From positions 62,001 to 126,000 of the forward strand of contig NZ_PVBQ01000005.1 of the NCBI RefSeq assembly GCF_002980525.1: a DNA stretch of 64,000 nt. Reading direction: 5' to 3'. The notes under the pieces are model-generated. The model was not told the DNA's origin, made no database searches, and worked only from the letters and a program-made list of their open reading frames with translations. Origin of the DNA: Sphingobacterium haloxyli (GTDB lineage Bacteria > Bacteroidota > Bacteroidia > Sphingobacteriales > Sphingobacteriaceae). A program made the position numbers and the translations under genes. Positions 1 through 9,052 of the stretch are shown one piece after another. The first letter of the stretch is position 1. Every line of letters begins with the position of its first letter.

Positions 1-314
1 TCCACCATCAGAAAGACAATTTTTTCATTTCCGTTAAACTTATTTTTTAGGGAATTTAATCCAGGCATCTCTTCAATACAGGGCGGGCACCAAGGTGCCC
101 AAAAATTTATAAACACAACCTTTCCTTTTAAATCATTTACGGAGACAACCTCTCCCTTACCATCTTTAAAGAATATCGGGGGATTGCCAGTAGAATCCTG
201 CTCTGTCAAAAGACTTTTAAACCGCAATATACTGTTTTCCGTATCCGTGGCATTGACGACACCGCCAATGGTGATAAATAGCATGGAAAACAATATCCCA
301 AATTTTATATTCAT
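1..314 (-). CDS. TlpA-like thioredoxin-fold protein, 3' end outside window
   Basis: Partial gene on the minus strand; the first ~104 codons are visible and the rest lies beyond position 1. The start ATG is at 314-312 and is followed by a hydrophobic stretch ending in GGVVNA, a likely Sec signal peptide, so the protein should act in the periplasm. Further on the frame reads FINFWAPWCPPCIEEMPGL, which contains the WCPPC redox motif of thioredoxin/TlpA/ResA-type disulfide reductases. These proteins usually reduce cytochrome c or envelope disulfides; the substrate here cannot be told. It lies downstream of the imu operon on the same strand, with a hairpin between them, so it is probably a separate unit. 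Confidence 0.8.
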   Translation of the reverse strand, partial: MNIKFGILFSMLFITIGGVVNATDTENSILRFKSLLTEQDSTGNPPIFFKDGKGEVVSVNDLKGKVVFINFWAPWCPPCIEEMPGLNSLKNKFNGNEKIVFLMV

Positions 315-361
315 AATTTTAAAACATACTATTCTAGTTTTTGTTTCTGTATTGCTCTATA

Positions 362-391
362 GCTGATGACGGTACTTAATGCCGTATCAGC
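362..391 (-). terminator. hairpin downstream of dnaE2
   Basis: GCTGAT + ACGG pairs with CCGT + ATCAGC, a 10-bp stem with one bulged base and a 9-base loop. It begins 16 bp past the dnaE2 stop codon and before the next minus-strand gene. There is no clear T run, so it may be a 3'-end stabilising structure rather than a strict intrinsic terminator. Confidence 0.5.
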
Positions 392-406
392 AGATACTTT
401 TAGTCA

Positions 407-3400
407 TCACCTAAAATCCCGCGATTTAAACAGATCTCCCTGCGCTCCGCCGCCGTCCTTCTCATCTGCTCTGGCTGGCTTATGCACCGAGCCGATATCG
501 CGCACGTCCAGATCGATTCGCAACATCCTGTTCATATTATGACAGGACTCCGCAATGACGTGGATCACCTCGCCCTCGATCTGCAGCTTACCCATCACCA
601 TCAACATCTTGGATTGCAGGATCACCTTGCGGAATACTTGGAAGGTCTTGCCCCATATCACCAGATTGGCATAACCTGTTTCATCTTCAATGGTGACAAA
701 CAGTACTCCTTTGGCCGTACCCGGCCGCTGACGCACGGTGATCAGTCCGCATACCTTGACCAGCGAGCCATCCTTTAACCCACCCAGTTTACCACAGGGC
801 GTGATATGCAGCGCATCCAGCTGCTCCCGTGCAAAACTCACCGGGTGCGCTTTCAGTGAAAGCCCGGTCGAACCGTAATCCTGAAAGACATGTTCTTTAT
901 CAGATACGGCCGGCAGCTCTACCCTACCCTCCTGGCTGCTGTCCGACGGCCGTCCTTCGAACAGGCCCGTAGGATGGTCGGCAAGTGCGGATACCTCCCA
1001 AAGCGCCTGTCGCCTGTCCAGTCCCATCGAACGGAAAGCATCTGCATCCGCCAGCCGTTCCAGAGCCGACAAAGGGACTCCGCAATCCAGTAGCTCATTG
1101 ATGGTACGGTAGGGTTGCGTCCTGCACTCTACAAGCTTTTCAAGGGTTTCCTCGTTCAGTCCCTTTACCTGCCGGAAGCCCAGCCTTACGGCACGGTAAG
1201 CGCCGGATGGTTCCTCCATCGTGTTGTCCCAATGCGAATGGTTAACGTCCACCGGCCTGACCTCCACCCCATGCTTGCGGGCGTCGATCACCAGTTGTGC
1301 CGGCGAGTAGAAGCCCATGGGCTGGCTGTTCAGCAGCGCGGTGGCAAAGATATCGGGGTAATAGCATTTAACCCACGAAGAGATATACACCAACAGTGCA
1401 AAGCTGACGGCATGGCTTTCAGGAAAGCCGTAGCTACCGAACCCTTCCAGCTGGCGAAACACCCGACGGGCAAATTCTTCCTGATATCCCTTCTTCATCA
1501 TCCCTTCCACCAGCATGCGCTCATATTCCGACACCTTTCCTTTTGCCTTAAACGTGGCCATACTGCGTCGCAGTCCGTCTGCTTGCGCCGGTGTAAAGCC
1601 GGCCGCAACGATGGCAATCTCCATAGCCTGCTCTTGGAACAGTGGCACACCCAAGGTTCGGCCCAAAATCTCTCTTAGTTCCTCCGACGGATATTCCTCT
1701 GGTTCCTCCTTGTTGCGCCTGCGCAGATAAGGGTGTACCATATCCCCCTGTATCGGCCCCGGACGCACAATAGCCACCTCGATGACCAGATCATAGAATA
1801 TATTCGGCCGAAGACGAGGCAGCATAGACATCTGCGCCCGGCTTTCAATCTGGAAGACGCCGATGGTATCGGCATGGCTGATCATCGCATAAACCTCCGG
1901 GTCATCCTGCGGAATATTGACCAGCGTAAGATCCAGTCCGTAATGTTCCTTGGCCAGATCGAAGCATTTGCGGATGCAGGTCAGCATGCCCAGGGCAAGT
2001 ACATCGACCTTCAGAAAGCCCAGCGCTTCGATGTCATCCTTGTTCCACTCGATATTCGTACGGTCTTCCATACGGGCGTTCATGATGGGACATAGGTCGG
2101 ACAGCCTGTTTTGCGTGATCACGAAACCACCTGTATGTTGCCCTAGCTGGCGGGGAAACCCGATATATTCCTTGGTCAGCTCCAGGACTTTCCGCAATAG
2201 CGAATCACTGGCGTCGAAACCTTCCGAAGTCGGTGCCGATCTCCCCGAAAACCAATCTTCGGTAAACTCATAGCCCGTCTTGGCCAGCCTGTCCACCGCA
2301 TCGAGGGAAAGCCCCATCGCCTTGCCCACATCGCGGACGGCACCTTTCCAGTGCACCTGTGTGACCGTAGCTACGATACCCGCCCGGTGACGGCCGTATT
2401 TGCTGTATACGTACTGCATGACCTCCTCGCGCCGCTCGTGCTCAAAATCCACATCGATATCGGGCGGTTCGTCACGGGCGTCGCTCATAAACCGCGCAAA
2501 CAAAAGGTTGAACTTGGACGGGTTTACCGCTGTAATGCCCAGACAATAGCAGACGGCCGAATTGGCCGCCGATCCGCGCCCTTGGCAGAGAATATTCCGC
2601 TCCCGGGCAAAACGTACCAGATCATAGACAGTAAGGAAATACGAAGCATAGTTTTTTCTGCTGATGAAGTCCAGCTCCATCAATAGCGTGGCGCGCATCT
2701 TCTCGGGCAGGGGATCACCGAAGCATTCACGGGCGCCTTTCCAGGTCAGATACTCCAGTTCCTCCATCGGTGCCCGGCCTTCGCTGACGATCTCCTCGGG
2801 ATAGATATACTCCAGTTCGTCCAGCGAGAAACGGCAGGCGTCTGCCAAGGCCAGGGCATTGGCAATGGCTTCGGGATATTGCCGGAACAGACGATTCATC
2901 TCCTCGACAGGTTTGAGATAGTGTTCGGCATTGGCATGTAGCCGGAACCCGGCGGTATGGATGGTGCATTTCTCGCGGATGCAGGTCAGCACATCCTGCA
3001 GCTGGCGGCGCTCGGCATCGTGATAATGTACATCGTTCAGTGCGACAAGTGGGATATCCAGGCGGTCGCCGAGCTGCGCGAGCCGGTACAGCTTCTTCTG
3101 GTCGTCGCCACTGTACAGGAAGAACGCACCCAGATAGAGGTTATCGCCAAACGCTCCGCGGTATTCTTCCAGTGCAGCGGTAAAATCCTGGTCGAACGCA
3201 AAGTTGTCGTCTAGCACGTCCGGCGGAATAGCGACAAAGCGGATACCGTCAGCGTGCTCGTACACATCGGCCCTATAGAGATGGCAATCCCCTTTTTCTG
3301 CCCGGAGGTTACCCTTGGAAAGCAGAGAGGAAAGCCGGCTGTACGCGTCCCTGTCGGTAGGGTATGCCAACAGGCTCGGCCCGTCCTGCAGGTCGAGCCG

Positions 3401-3601
3401 GCAGGCGGGGATAAAACGGATGGGCTTTCCGCGCGCGGCAACATGGGCTCGCACGATGCCTGCAAGTGTATTGCGGTCGGTCACGGCGATGGCTTTATAA
3501 CCGAGCGCAACCGCGGCGTCCACGATCTCTTCGGGGTGCGAACCGCCCCGCAGGAACGAAAAATTAGTCGTTATCTGTAGTTCTGCGTATTCCATTTGCA
3601 T
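407..3601 (-). CDS. dnaE2: Error-prone DNA polymerase III alpha subunit DnaE2
   Basis: C-family replicative-type polymerase used for translesion synthesis together with ImuA/ImuB. The N-terminal ~210 residues form a PHP domain. The palm carries PDIDVDF with two catalytic Asp residues and a third Asp in FLKVDVLAL. A C-terminal OB-fold region (residues ~940-1020 of the ~1064) follows helix-hairpin-helix sequence. An open frame extends upstream to 3748, but that extension lies inside imuB and reads as low-complexity basic sequence. The homologous part begins at MQMEYAELQ, so I take ATG 3601, 11 bp after the imuB stop; ATG 3595 is an equally possible start. It is the last gene of the imuA-imuB-dnaE2 operon and is probably DNA-damage inducible through the divergent S24 repressor. 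Confidence 0.95.
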   Translation of the reverse strand: MQMEYAELQITTNFSFLRGGSHPEEIVDAAVALGYKAIAVTDRNTLAGIVRAHVAARGKPIRFIPACRLDLQDGPSLLAYPTDRDAYSRLSSLLSKGNLRAEKGDCHLYRADVYEHADGIRFVAIPPDVLDDNFAFDQDFTAALEEYRGAFGDNLYLGAFFLYSGDDQKKLYRLAQLGDRLDIPLVALNDVHYHDAERRQLQDVLTCIREKCTIHTAGFRLHANAEHYLKPVEEMNRLFRQYPEAIANALALADACRFSLDELEYIYPEEIVSEGRAPMEELEYLTWKGARECFGDPLPEKMRATLLMELDFISRKNYASYFLTVYDLVRFARERNILCQGRGSAANSAVCYCLGITAVNPSKFNLLFARFMSDARDEPPDIDVDFEHERREEVMQYVYSKYGRHRAGIVATVTQVHWKGAVRDVGKAMGLSLDAVDRLAKTGYEFTEDWFSGRSAPTSEGFDASDSLLRKVLELTKEYIGFPRQLGQHTGGFVITQNRLSDLCPIMNARMEDRTNIEWNKDDIEALGFLKVDVLALGMLTCIRKCFDLAKEHYGLDLTLVNIPQDDPEVYAMISHADTIGVFQIESRAQMSMLPRLRPNIFYDLVIEVAIVRPGPIQGDMVHPYLRRRNKEEPEEYPSEELREILGRTLGVPLFQEQAMEIAIVAAGFTPAQADGLRRSMATFKAKGKVSEYERMLVEGMMKKGYQEEFARRVFRQLEGFGSYGFPESHAVSFALLVYISSWVKCYYPDIFATALLNSQPMGFYSPAQLVIDARKHGVEVRPVDVNHSHWDNTMEEPSGAYRAVRLGFRQVKGLNEETLEKLVECRTQPYRTINELLDCGVPLSALERLADADAFRSMGLDRRQALWEVSALADHPTGLFEGRPSDSSQEGRVELPAVSDKEHVFQDYGSTGLSLKAHPVSFAREQLDALHITPCGKLGGLKDGSLVKVCGLITVRQRPGTAKGVLFVTIEDETGYANLVIWGKTFQVFRKVILQSKMLMVMGKLQIEGEVIHVIAESCHNMNRMLRIDLDVRDIGSVHKPARADEKDGGGAQGDLFKSRDFR

Positions 3602-3612
3602 ATTTATTTTTA

Positions 3613-5106
3613 TCAGGCAAAGAAGCCGTGTAGAAACCATTCGGGTTCGCCTTCCCCGTAATGCCCTGATCGGAACAGCCAGTAGCGCCCCCCCTTTTCG
3701 TCTTCTACACGATAATAGTCCCTCGGCCGACCATCCGTGATCCACCACTCCTGTTCGATACGCTCCGGTCCTTCGGCCTTAGCCAGTTTATAGGTTCTTC
3801 CTTTATGCGTAAACAGCATCGGCGGATAATCCGGCAGTACAACCATCACGGATATCGGCTCGGGCAGGGACAGCAGATGCAGCGGGCGCAGCTTGTCGAC
3901 CGGCCACTCGGTGTCGGGCACTTCATCCAGCGACGCCGTAGCCCGGATCGAACGTTCCGGCCAGTGGTGCTGTTGTGGAAGATAACGGTGTATGACGTCC
4001 ATGCCTACTTTACCTGCTATGGTGTCCAGCAGTTCGGCTACCTGCGTGCGCCCGCCCTTGGTTTCCCAGAGTACTTCCTGTGGTTTGGGTGCTTCCTCCA
4101 CCAGTGGAGCTTCCAGCACGAACAGCTCGATGCCCAGTGCCGGTTCGATGGTGGGTATCTTGAGGGCAAACAGCCCGAACAGGTGCTCTGGGTTATGCGA
4201 TGCCCGGCTCGTACCGATATGGATCTGCTGGATATTCCCGTCTACGCGGTATCCTTTCAATATTCCGCTGCGCATGCCCCTACCCTCTTTGGAAAGCCGG
4301 CTGCATAGATTTTCCAGCAGGGTCTGCAACGCAATCTCGATGCCCGTTGCCGTGCGTATGGGCTCCAGACAGGGCAAACGCTCCTGATAGGGCAGCTCGG
4401 GAACGACAGGTTCCAGCGCTTCGGGCTCGGTACCGTGTGCCTGACCCAGGCGCAGCAGCAGTGCATCGCCGAAGCGTCGGCGCAGCATGGATTTCGGCAT
4501 CTGGATAAACTGACCGATACGACGGAACCCCAGTTTTTCCATCCGTGCCAGCACGGCAGGATCCAGACGTAGTGCGGCCGGTGGCAGATCTTCCAGTACC
4601 AAGGACTCCTGACCACTCTCTGCTATGGCATCCTGTGTTCCGAAATGCGCCAGCGCCCAGGCAGCTCCAACGGTATCGGCTATCGCTACCCTTGCTCCAT
4701 AGCCTCCCTTAGCAAACCGCCCGACGATGTGGTCCAGATAGGGTCTTTCACCGCCCCATAGATGGGCACAACCGGATATATCCAGTATAATACCGTCAGG
4801 CACATCGACCGCTGCTACGGGGCTGAAGCGCAAGCACCATTCGGCCAGTGACTCCAGGAGCTTTGCCGTCGAAGGGGGATCGTCCGGCAGTGCTTCCAGT
4901 TCGGGCAAAATGGTCTTGGCATCCGCCAGCACCTTGCCCGGTACAATACCCTCTGCTCTTGCCCTACGGTTGGCAGCTGTTACCACAGTCCGGCCGTTCT
5001 GCGGGGCAGACAGCACCAACGGGCGGCTACGCAATTCGGGACGGATTTTTTCAATGCTGTCTGTCGCCAGCAAGGGTAGCCATATGCACATATAGCGCTT
5101 AGGCAT
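3613..5106 (-). CDS. imuB: ImuB, Y-family polymerase-like translesion protein
   Basis: 497-residue DinB/UmuC-superfamily protein. It starts MPKRYMCIWLPLLATD, and the Y-family palm region includes DVPDGIILDISGCAHLWGG. ImuB proteins usually lack the complete catalytic acidic set and act as a hub linking the beta clamp, ImuA and DnaE2. The C-terminal part (GRTYKLAKAEGPERIEQEWW..RDYYRVEDEKGGRYWLFR) is the typical ImuB C-terminal region. The gene overlaps imuA by 8 bp (ATGCCTAA contains its start and the imuA stop), which implies translational coupling. Cassette membership makes ImuB far more likely than a stand-alone Pol IV. Confidence 0.93.
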   Translation of the reverse strand: MPKRYMCIWLPLLATDSIEKIRPELRSRPLVLSAPQNGRTVVTAANRRARAEGIVPGKVLADAKTILPELEALPDDPPSTAKLLESLAEWCLRFSPVAAVDVPDGIILDISGCAHLWGGERPYLDHIVGRFAKGGYGARVAIADTVGAAWALAHFGTQDAIAESGQESLVLEDLPPAALRLDPAVLARMEKLGFRRIGQFIQMPKSMLRRRFGDALLLRLGQAHGTEPEALEPVVPELPYQERLPCLEPIRTATGIEIALQTLLENLCSRLSKEGRGMRSGILKGYRVDGNIQQIHIGTSRASHNPEHLFGLFALKIPTIEPALGIELFVLEAPLVEEAPKPQEVLWETKGGRTQVAELLDTIAGKVGMDVIHRYLPQQHHWPERSIRATASLDEVPDTEWPVDKLRPLHLLSLPEPISVMVVLPDYPPMLFTHKGRTYKLAKAEGPERIEQEWWITDGRPRDYYRVEDEKGGRYWLFRSGHYGEGEPEWFLHGFFA

Positions 5107-5836
5107 AATGTTCTCTTTTTAGTGCTGCTGGGATACCTTGTGCAGCTGGCAGGAACGTAAATTCCCCCCTCCGCCATTCGATGTACCACTTTCCGGGCTT
5201 TCCGTTCCTGATCTTTTCCAGTTCTACCTCCCATGTAGGATGCCCCACACCGGGCATTCCCTCTGGAACCCGGCTTGCAACAGGCCGGATCCGCCAGCGG
5301 GCAACGCAGGCAAGTGCTTGCTGGCGCCGTGGTCGCCGGCGGTGAAGAAATCCGGTTACATGGCTTTTTTCTACAGCCAGCTGTAGGCGCTGCGATTCGG
5401 CAAAACTGACCTCGCCAAGTTCCGCTACCACTGCTGCAAGTGCATCGCATTTCAGACCCTGCTCCATCACCCAGAGCACGTCCTTATCGCGCTTAACATC
5501 CACGAAGATAACTTGGTGAGGCTCGATACCATAGGTTTTCAGTGCCAAGGGGAACAGGCTCCGCTTGGTGCTTACCCAGAGGCAGAACATGCCGTGTTTG
5601 ATAAGACCGGAGAGCAGCCCGGAGATAAAACCGTTGGAAGCGGTGGCACAGGCGGCCGTGGGGCTGGTGAACTCATGAACGGCACCGGTAGGAAACACGC
5701 CGCGAGGAAAGGCGTGTGCCATCTCCTGCAAGCCAAAGTCCGGGCGCTCCATTTCCATCATGCCGCTCTTGAATCCTTCCATGATCATGATCTTCTCCCG
5801 CAAACTTTCGATAATTTCTTTTTTTATACCCTCCAT
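5099..5836 (-). CDS. imuA: ImuA, RecA-like accessory protein of translesion cassette
   Basis: About 245 residues, a divergent RecA/SulA-like protein of the mutagenic ImuA-ImuB-DnaE2 machinery. The C-terminus has the arginine-rich HRRRPRRQQ stretch and ARWRIRPVAS, then WEVELEKIRNGKPGKWYIEW, typical of ImuA. An open frame continues upstream to 6004, but it would run through the operators and into the divergent regulator gene. I therefore choose ATG 5836 (MEGIKKEIIESL), which gives a normal family length. First gene of the operon; its promoter must lie in 5837-5898, where two repressor-type palindromes are found. ImuA is thought to bind ImuB and modulate RecA; its exact biochemical role is poorly defined. 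Confidence 0.9.
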   Translation of the reverse strand: MEGIKKEIIESLREKIMIMEGFKSGMMEMERPDFGLQEMAHAFPRGVFPTGAVHEFTSPTAACATASNGFISGLLSGLIKHGMFCLWVSTKRSLFPLALKTYGIEPHQVIFVDVKRDKDVLWVMEQGLKCDALAAVVAELGEVSFAESQRLQLAVEKSHVTGFLHRRRPRRQQALACVARWRIRPVASRVPEGMPGVGHPTWEVELEKIRNGKPGKWYIEWRRGEFTFLPAAQGIPAALKREHYA

Positions 5837-5851
5837 ATCCTCAAAAAAATA

Positions 5852-5898
5852 TATATTTGTTACTAATGATAACAAAATCATGTTGTTAATTATAACAA
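5852..5898. promoter_or_regulatory. Divergent imuA / S24-repressor control region with two palindromic operators
   Basis: Two inverted repeats share half-sites TTGTTA/TAACAA: 5857-5875 (7-base spacer) and 5883-5898 (4-base spacer, ending right before the regulator ATG). On the plus strand TATATTTG at 5852-5859 fits the Bacteroidota -7 consensus TAnnTTTG and overlaps the first palindrome. Repressor binding would thus block its own promoter and probably imuA transcription on the other strand. Operator identity is inferred from symmetry and position; no -33 element is clear. Confidence 0.65.
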
Positions 5899-6705
5899 AT
5901 GAAAACGAATAAACAAAAGATATTTTTTGCGCCGAATGTAAAATTTCTACGTGAGCGCCGTCGGATAAGCCAGCACGAACTGGCGGAAAAGCTAGGAATA
6001 ACAAGGGCCAAGCTAGCTGCTATCGAGGCGGGCAACACAAAATCGCCTCAGCCGGACGACTACCTTAATTTTTCTGCTTTCTTTGCCGTGAGTATCGATA
6101 CGCTGCTCAAGATCGACCTTTCGAAACTTGGGGAACTAAAAATGCGGGAGTTGGAGGCGGGCAATGATGTCTATATCAAAGGCGGCAATCTCCGGGTACT
6201 GGCCATCAGTGTGGACCGGGACAACAACGAACATGTGGAGTACGTGCCGATCAAGGCAAAAGCGGGATACGCCGCCGGCCATGCTGACCCTGCCTATATC
6301 GCAACACTCCCCAAATATTCGGTACCGAACCTCTCTAAGGGTGATACCTACCGCATCTTCCCGATCTCGGGGGATTCGATGCTACCGATAACGGACGGCA
6401 GTGATATAACAGGTAAATATGTATCGGACTGGACGGACATCAAGCCGGATACACCCTGCGTGGTGGTCTTGAACGGCGAGCAGGATGTAGTATTCAAGAT
6501 GGTGACGGTACGCGCTGACGGAACATTGCTGCTAAGGTCACTCAATCCGCTGTATGAGCCTTATACCGTAGAGGCTAGTGATGTACTGGAAATCTGGAAA
6601 TTCCACGCCTATACGAGTAGGGACTTTCCAGAAGGGCAGTCGGACATGGCGACGGTGCTATCGGCGATAAGGAATTTGGGGAGTAAGATGGAGCGGAGTA
6701 GATAA
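5899..6705 (+). CDS. LexA-like HTH-S24 autoproteolytic repressor
   Basis: 268 residues. Residues ~12-72 are a Cro/C1-type helix-turn-helix (FLRERRRISQHELAEKLGIT, then IEAGNTKSP). Residues ~115-245 form an S24 LexA/CI-type peptidase domain with the serine in GDSM (Ser160), the general-base lysine in VFKM (Lys200), and a candidate Ala-Gly self-cleavage site at A122-G123 (KAKAGYAAG). RecA-stimulated self-cleavage would inactivate it after DNA damage. It diverges from imuA and probably represses both itself and the imu operon; in Bacteroidota this arrangement commonly replaces LexA control of the cassette. It is not canonical LexA, whose N-terminal domain is a winged helix. The start codon directly abuts an operator, leaving no room for a Shine-Dalgarno site; that is common in this phylum. 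Confidence 0.9.
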   Translation: MKTNKQKIFFAPNVKFLRERRRISQHELAEKLGITRAKLAAIEAGNTKSPQPDDYLNFSAFFAVSIDTLLKIDLSKLGELKMRELEAGNDVYIKGGNLRVLAISVDRDNNEHVEYVPIKAKAGYAAGHADPAYIATLPKYSVPNLSKGDTYRIFPISGDSMLPITDGSDITGKYVSDWTDIKPDTPCVVVLNGEQDVVFKMVTVRADGTLLLRSLNPLYEPYTVEASDVLEIWKFHAYTSRDFPEGQSDMATVLSAIRNLGSKMERSR

Positions 6706-6786
6706 ATGTTGGGTTAAACAAACTAAAAAGTCGGAAAAGCGTTCAATAGCGACAGATACGATTAGTTTATTACAAATAGTTGAACT

Positions 6787-7755
6787 ATGATTCCAAAAAA
6801 ACTGCACCAGGGTGACCACATACGTGTTATCGCGCCTGCTGATAGCCTGCTTCCAAAATTGACAACGGAAATAATTGAAAGAGGGGTTAAGCGGCTTAAC
6901 AAACTAGGCCTGACCGTAAGTTTCGGGAAACATATTCGAGAGGTAGACGAATTTAAGTCCACAACGGTCGAAAACAGGCTGGAAGACCTCCATGAGGCAT
7001 TTCTAGACCATACCATCAATGGGATTTTAGCATTAAGCGGAGGCACAAGTTCAAACCAACTATTGAGTCATATCGACTATAACCTTATCAAATCAAACCC
7101 TAAGATCATTTGCGGACTGTCAGATATTACGGCACTGGTGAATGCCATCTATGTAAAGACAGGTATGGTTACTTATTATGGACCACACTTCTCGGCGATA
7201 GCCGCAAGTAAGGATGCGGATTATACACTGGCCTATTTTAAAAAGTGCTTGATGGAAGAAGGCCCTATTAAAATAATGCCCAGTGACATATATTACAATA
7301 CGCCTTGGACAGAAGAACAAAGCGTAAATAGCGGATACTGGATTATAAATGGAGGCAAAGCTGAAGGCACGATCATTGGCGGCAATTTCTTGACTCTTAA
7401 TTTTATACAAGGAACTGAATTTGCGATGAGAAGCGACGGTGGAAAACGACTAATCTATATACTGGAAGACAACGGGGCAGAGAGTGCAAACAATGTTCAA
7501 AACCAATTACAATCTTTACTCCTCCAGCCAAATTTTAGTAGTGTAAACGGGATTCTGATTGGTAGATTTAGAAAAGAATCGAAAGTTACGCGAGATCTTC
7601 TTACAAAAATCATTAAGACAAAAGACGAGCTGAAAAATGTACCGGTCATTGCAAACGTTGATTTCGGTCATACCGTTCCCATCGTTACTTTTCCGATAGG
7701 AGGATCTATAACAATTGATGCTACCAATAATAGGGCGGATGTCTTTATTATATAA
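6787..7755 (+). CDS. S66-family LD-carboxypeptidase / MccF-like peptidase
   Basis: 322 residues with no signal peptide, so cytoplasmic. The S66 hallmarks are the N-terminal GDHIRVIAPADS, LALSGGTSSNQLL (where LdcA has a GG-G-N loop), nucleophile Ser112 in CGLSDITAL, and the expected Glu/His partners E227 (ILEDNG) and H295 (DFGHT). Family members release D-Ala from cytoplasmic murein tetrapeptides (LdcA) or cleave the antibiotic microcin C7 (MccF). The sequence alone does not decide between these; the long central insertion and EDNGAES motif resemble MccF-like members. It ends in an 8-bp convergent overlap with the downstream minus-strand hydrolase. Confidence 0.88.
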   Translation: MIPKKLHQGDHIRVIAPADSLLPKLTTEIIERGVKRLNKLGLTVSFGKHIREVDEFKSTTVENRLEDLHEAFLDHTINGILALSGGTSSNQLLSHIDYNLIKSNPKIICGLSDITALVNAIYVKTGMVTYYGPHFSAIAASKDADYTLAYFKKCLMEEGPIKIMPSDIYYNTPWTEEQSVNSGYWIINGGKAEGTIIGGNFLTLNFIQGTEFAMRSDGGKRLIYILEDNGAESANNVQNQLQSLLLQPNFSSVNGILIGRFRKESKVTRDLLTKIIKTKDELKNVPVIANVDFGHTVPIVTFPIGGSITIDATNNRADVFII

Positions 7756-8575
7756 AACGTCCGCGGTGGGGCTTAGCAAGCTCATCGAATTTTTCGACCA
7801 GCTCTGTAAGGCCGGTTTGCAGTTCTTCGCCTTCCATGTGTTGGCCGTGCCCGGGAATGACCGCCTGCGGCCTGAGATCGCGTAATGTCTTCACCGACTC
7901 CTCAGCAGCTTCCCAGTTTGTTGTGAGATAGCGAGGAGGACCATTAATCTCTTTTTTTTGAAGCAACACCTTATATAACGAGTCTTGTCTAACCGTTATA
8001 AAGGCATCTGCAGAAATTAAAAAGCCATCTCTCCGACGAAACAAAGCTATCTGACCCGGAGAATGTCCCGGTACGTGTATCCACTCCCAATCTGAAAGAA
8101 AAGGAATGCTACCGTCCTCAGGAAGTGGGAATAGATGCTCACTAATGTCTATTGATTGATGCGGGTAAATATCGGATATCTTGGCCAAAAGTCCGCCCTC
8201 GACCGAGCTATCTGGCTCCGGATAATCTTGAACTCCTGTAAGATAAGGGTGCTCAAGGATATGGGCAAAAACGGGTACATCCCATCTTTCCAATAAATGG
8301 GCAATATTGCCGACGTGGTCGAAATGTCCGTGGGTCAAAATGATCGCTTCGGGCTTGCGGTTATCGCCAAAACGCTTTTGCGCAACTTGCAAGATTTCGT
8401 CTCCACATTTCGGCATACCCGCGTCTATTAAAACCCAAGGCCCGCCTGGTTTCCCTACCATAATCAGATTAACAATCTGATTCGTGTAATAATACACGTC
8501 CTCTTTAACTTCCCTGCCCTTATTACTGGACACGGATGTCATAGGAATAAATTTGTTGTCCTTACTCTGTTCCAT
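7748..8575 (-). CDS. Metallo-beta-lactamase-fold hydrolase
   Basis: 275 residues. The metal motif HxHxDH is intact (THGHFDHVGN, H82/H84/D86/H87), with further ligands in HVPGHSPGQ (H171), SADAF (D190) and the distal IPGHG. This matches the glyoxalase-II-like/lactonase branch of the superfamily rather than true beta-lactamases. There is no signal peptide, so it is likely cytoplasmic. The substrate cannot be predicted: hydroxyacyl-glutathione, lactone and other thioester substrates are all possible. It is convergent with the S66 peptidase and its 3' end overlaps that gene by 8 bp. Confidence 0.85.
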   Translation of the reverse strand: MEQSKDNKFIPMTSVSSNKGREVKEDVYYYTNQIVNLIMVGKPGGPWVLIDAGMPKCGDEILQVAQKRFGDNRKPEAIILTHGHFDHVGNIAHLLERWDVPVFAHILEHPYLTGVQDYPEPDSSVEGGLLAKISDIYPHQSIDISEHLFPLPEDGSIPFLSDWEWIHVPGHSPGQIALFRRRDGFLISADAFITVRQDSLYKVLLQKKEINGPPRYLTTNWEAAEESVKTLRDLRPQAVIPGHGQHMEGEELQTGLTELVEKFDELAKPHRGRFI

Positions 8576-8670
8576 AACTTGAGCGTTAGATTATACATTA
8601 TCGTAAAAACAGGACAAAATAGATCGTTATTGGTTCTAATATTTTTCATTCCACATAACTTTATGTTTGC

Positions 8671-8907
8671 TTATATCCCAGCATTCTTTTCATGTAAGTC
8701 CTTAAGGAACCTAAAACTGCCATTATCCATATTTAAATCTGTAATAAGAATATCCGCTTCCACACCTGTGGCTATCAAGTCCAATATCTCCCGACCGCAA
8801 CATACATCGGCCACCACTTCAAGATTATCTTGATTGTCCAATAGCAACTTTATTCCATCTCTAACTACTAAATGGTCCTCTGCTAATAATATTCTCCTTT
8901 TCTTCAT
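8671..8907 (-). pseudogene. Truncated response regulator (receiver fragment)
   Basis: 78 codons beginning MKKRRILLAEDHLVVRDGIK, the start of a NarL/LuxR-type receiver domain with the acidic pair (ED) and phospho-acceptor Asp in ILITDLNM. The frame ends in a TAA at HEKNAGI, before beta4, the conserved Thr/Ser, the Lys and the whole DNA-binding domain. Downstream sequence to 8579 shows no continuation in any minus-strand frame that I could recognise, and there is no histidine kinase nearby. It is most likely a remnant of a deleted two-component gene; a functional single short domain is improbable because half of the fold is missing. Confidence 0.7.
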
Positions 8908-9052
8908 CGCTTCCCTTCAAACAATGTTATTTATAAGTGTTTTCATAGTAAGATACCGTTACATCAACAACTAACCGCCCATGATTGTTTGTAAGCTTAA
9001 TCGTTTGACTAAGAATTATTTAGTTTCGGACAATGCCCTATGGAAAAGTCAG

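Noticed and set aside
3602..3748. 49-codon N-terminal extension of dnaE2
   Set aside because: It lies inside imuB, reads as Arg/Gly-rich low-complexity sequence, and DnaE2 homology begins at MQMEYAELQ.
482..5386. Many plus-strand open frames opposite dnaE2, imuB and imuA
   Set aside because: They are shadows in a GC-richer region, with no recognisable domain and no spacing logic.
5837..6004. 56-codon N-terminal extension of imuA
   Set aside because: It crosses the operators and the first codons of the divergent regulator; ImuA length is normal from 5836.
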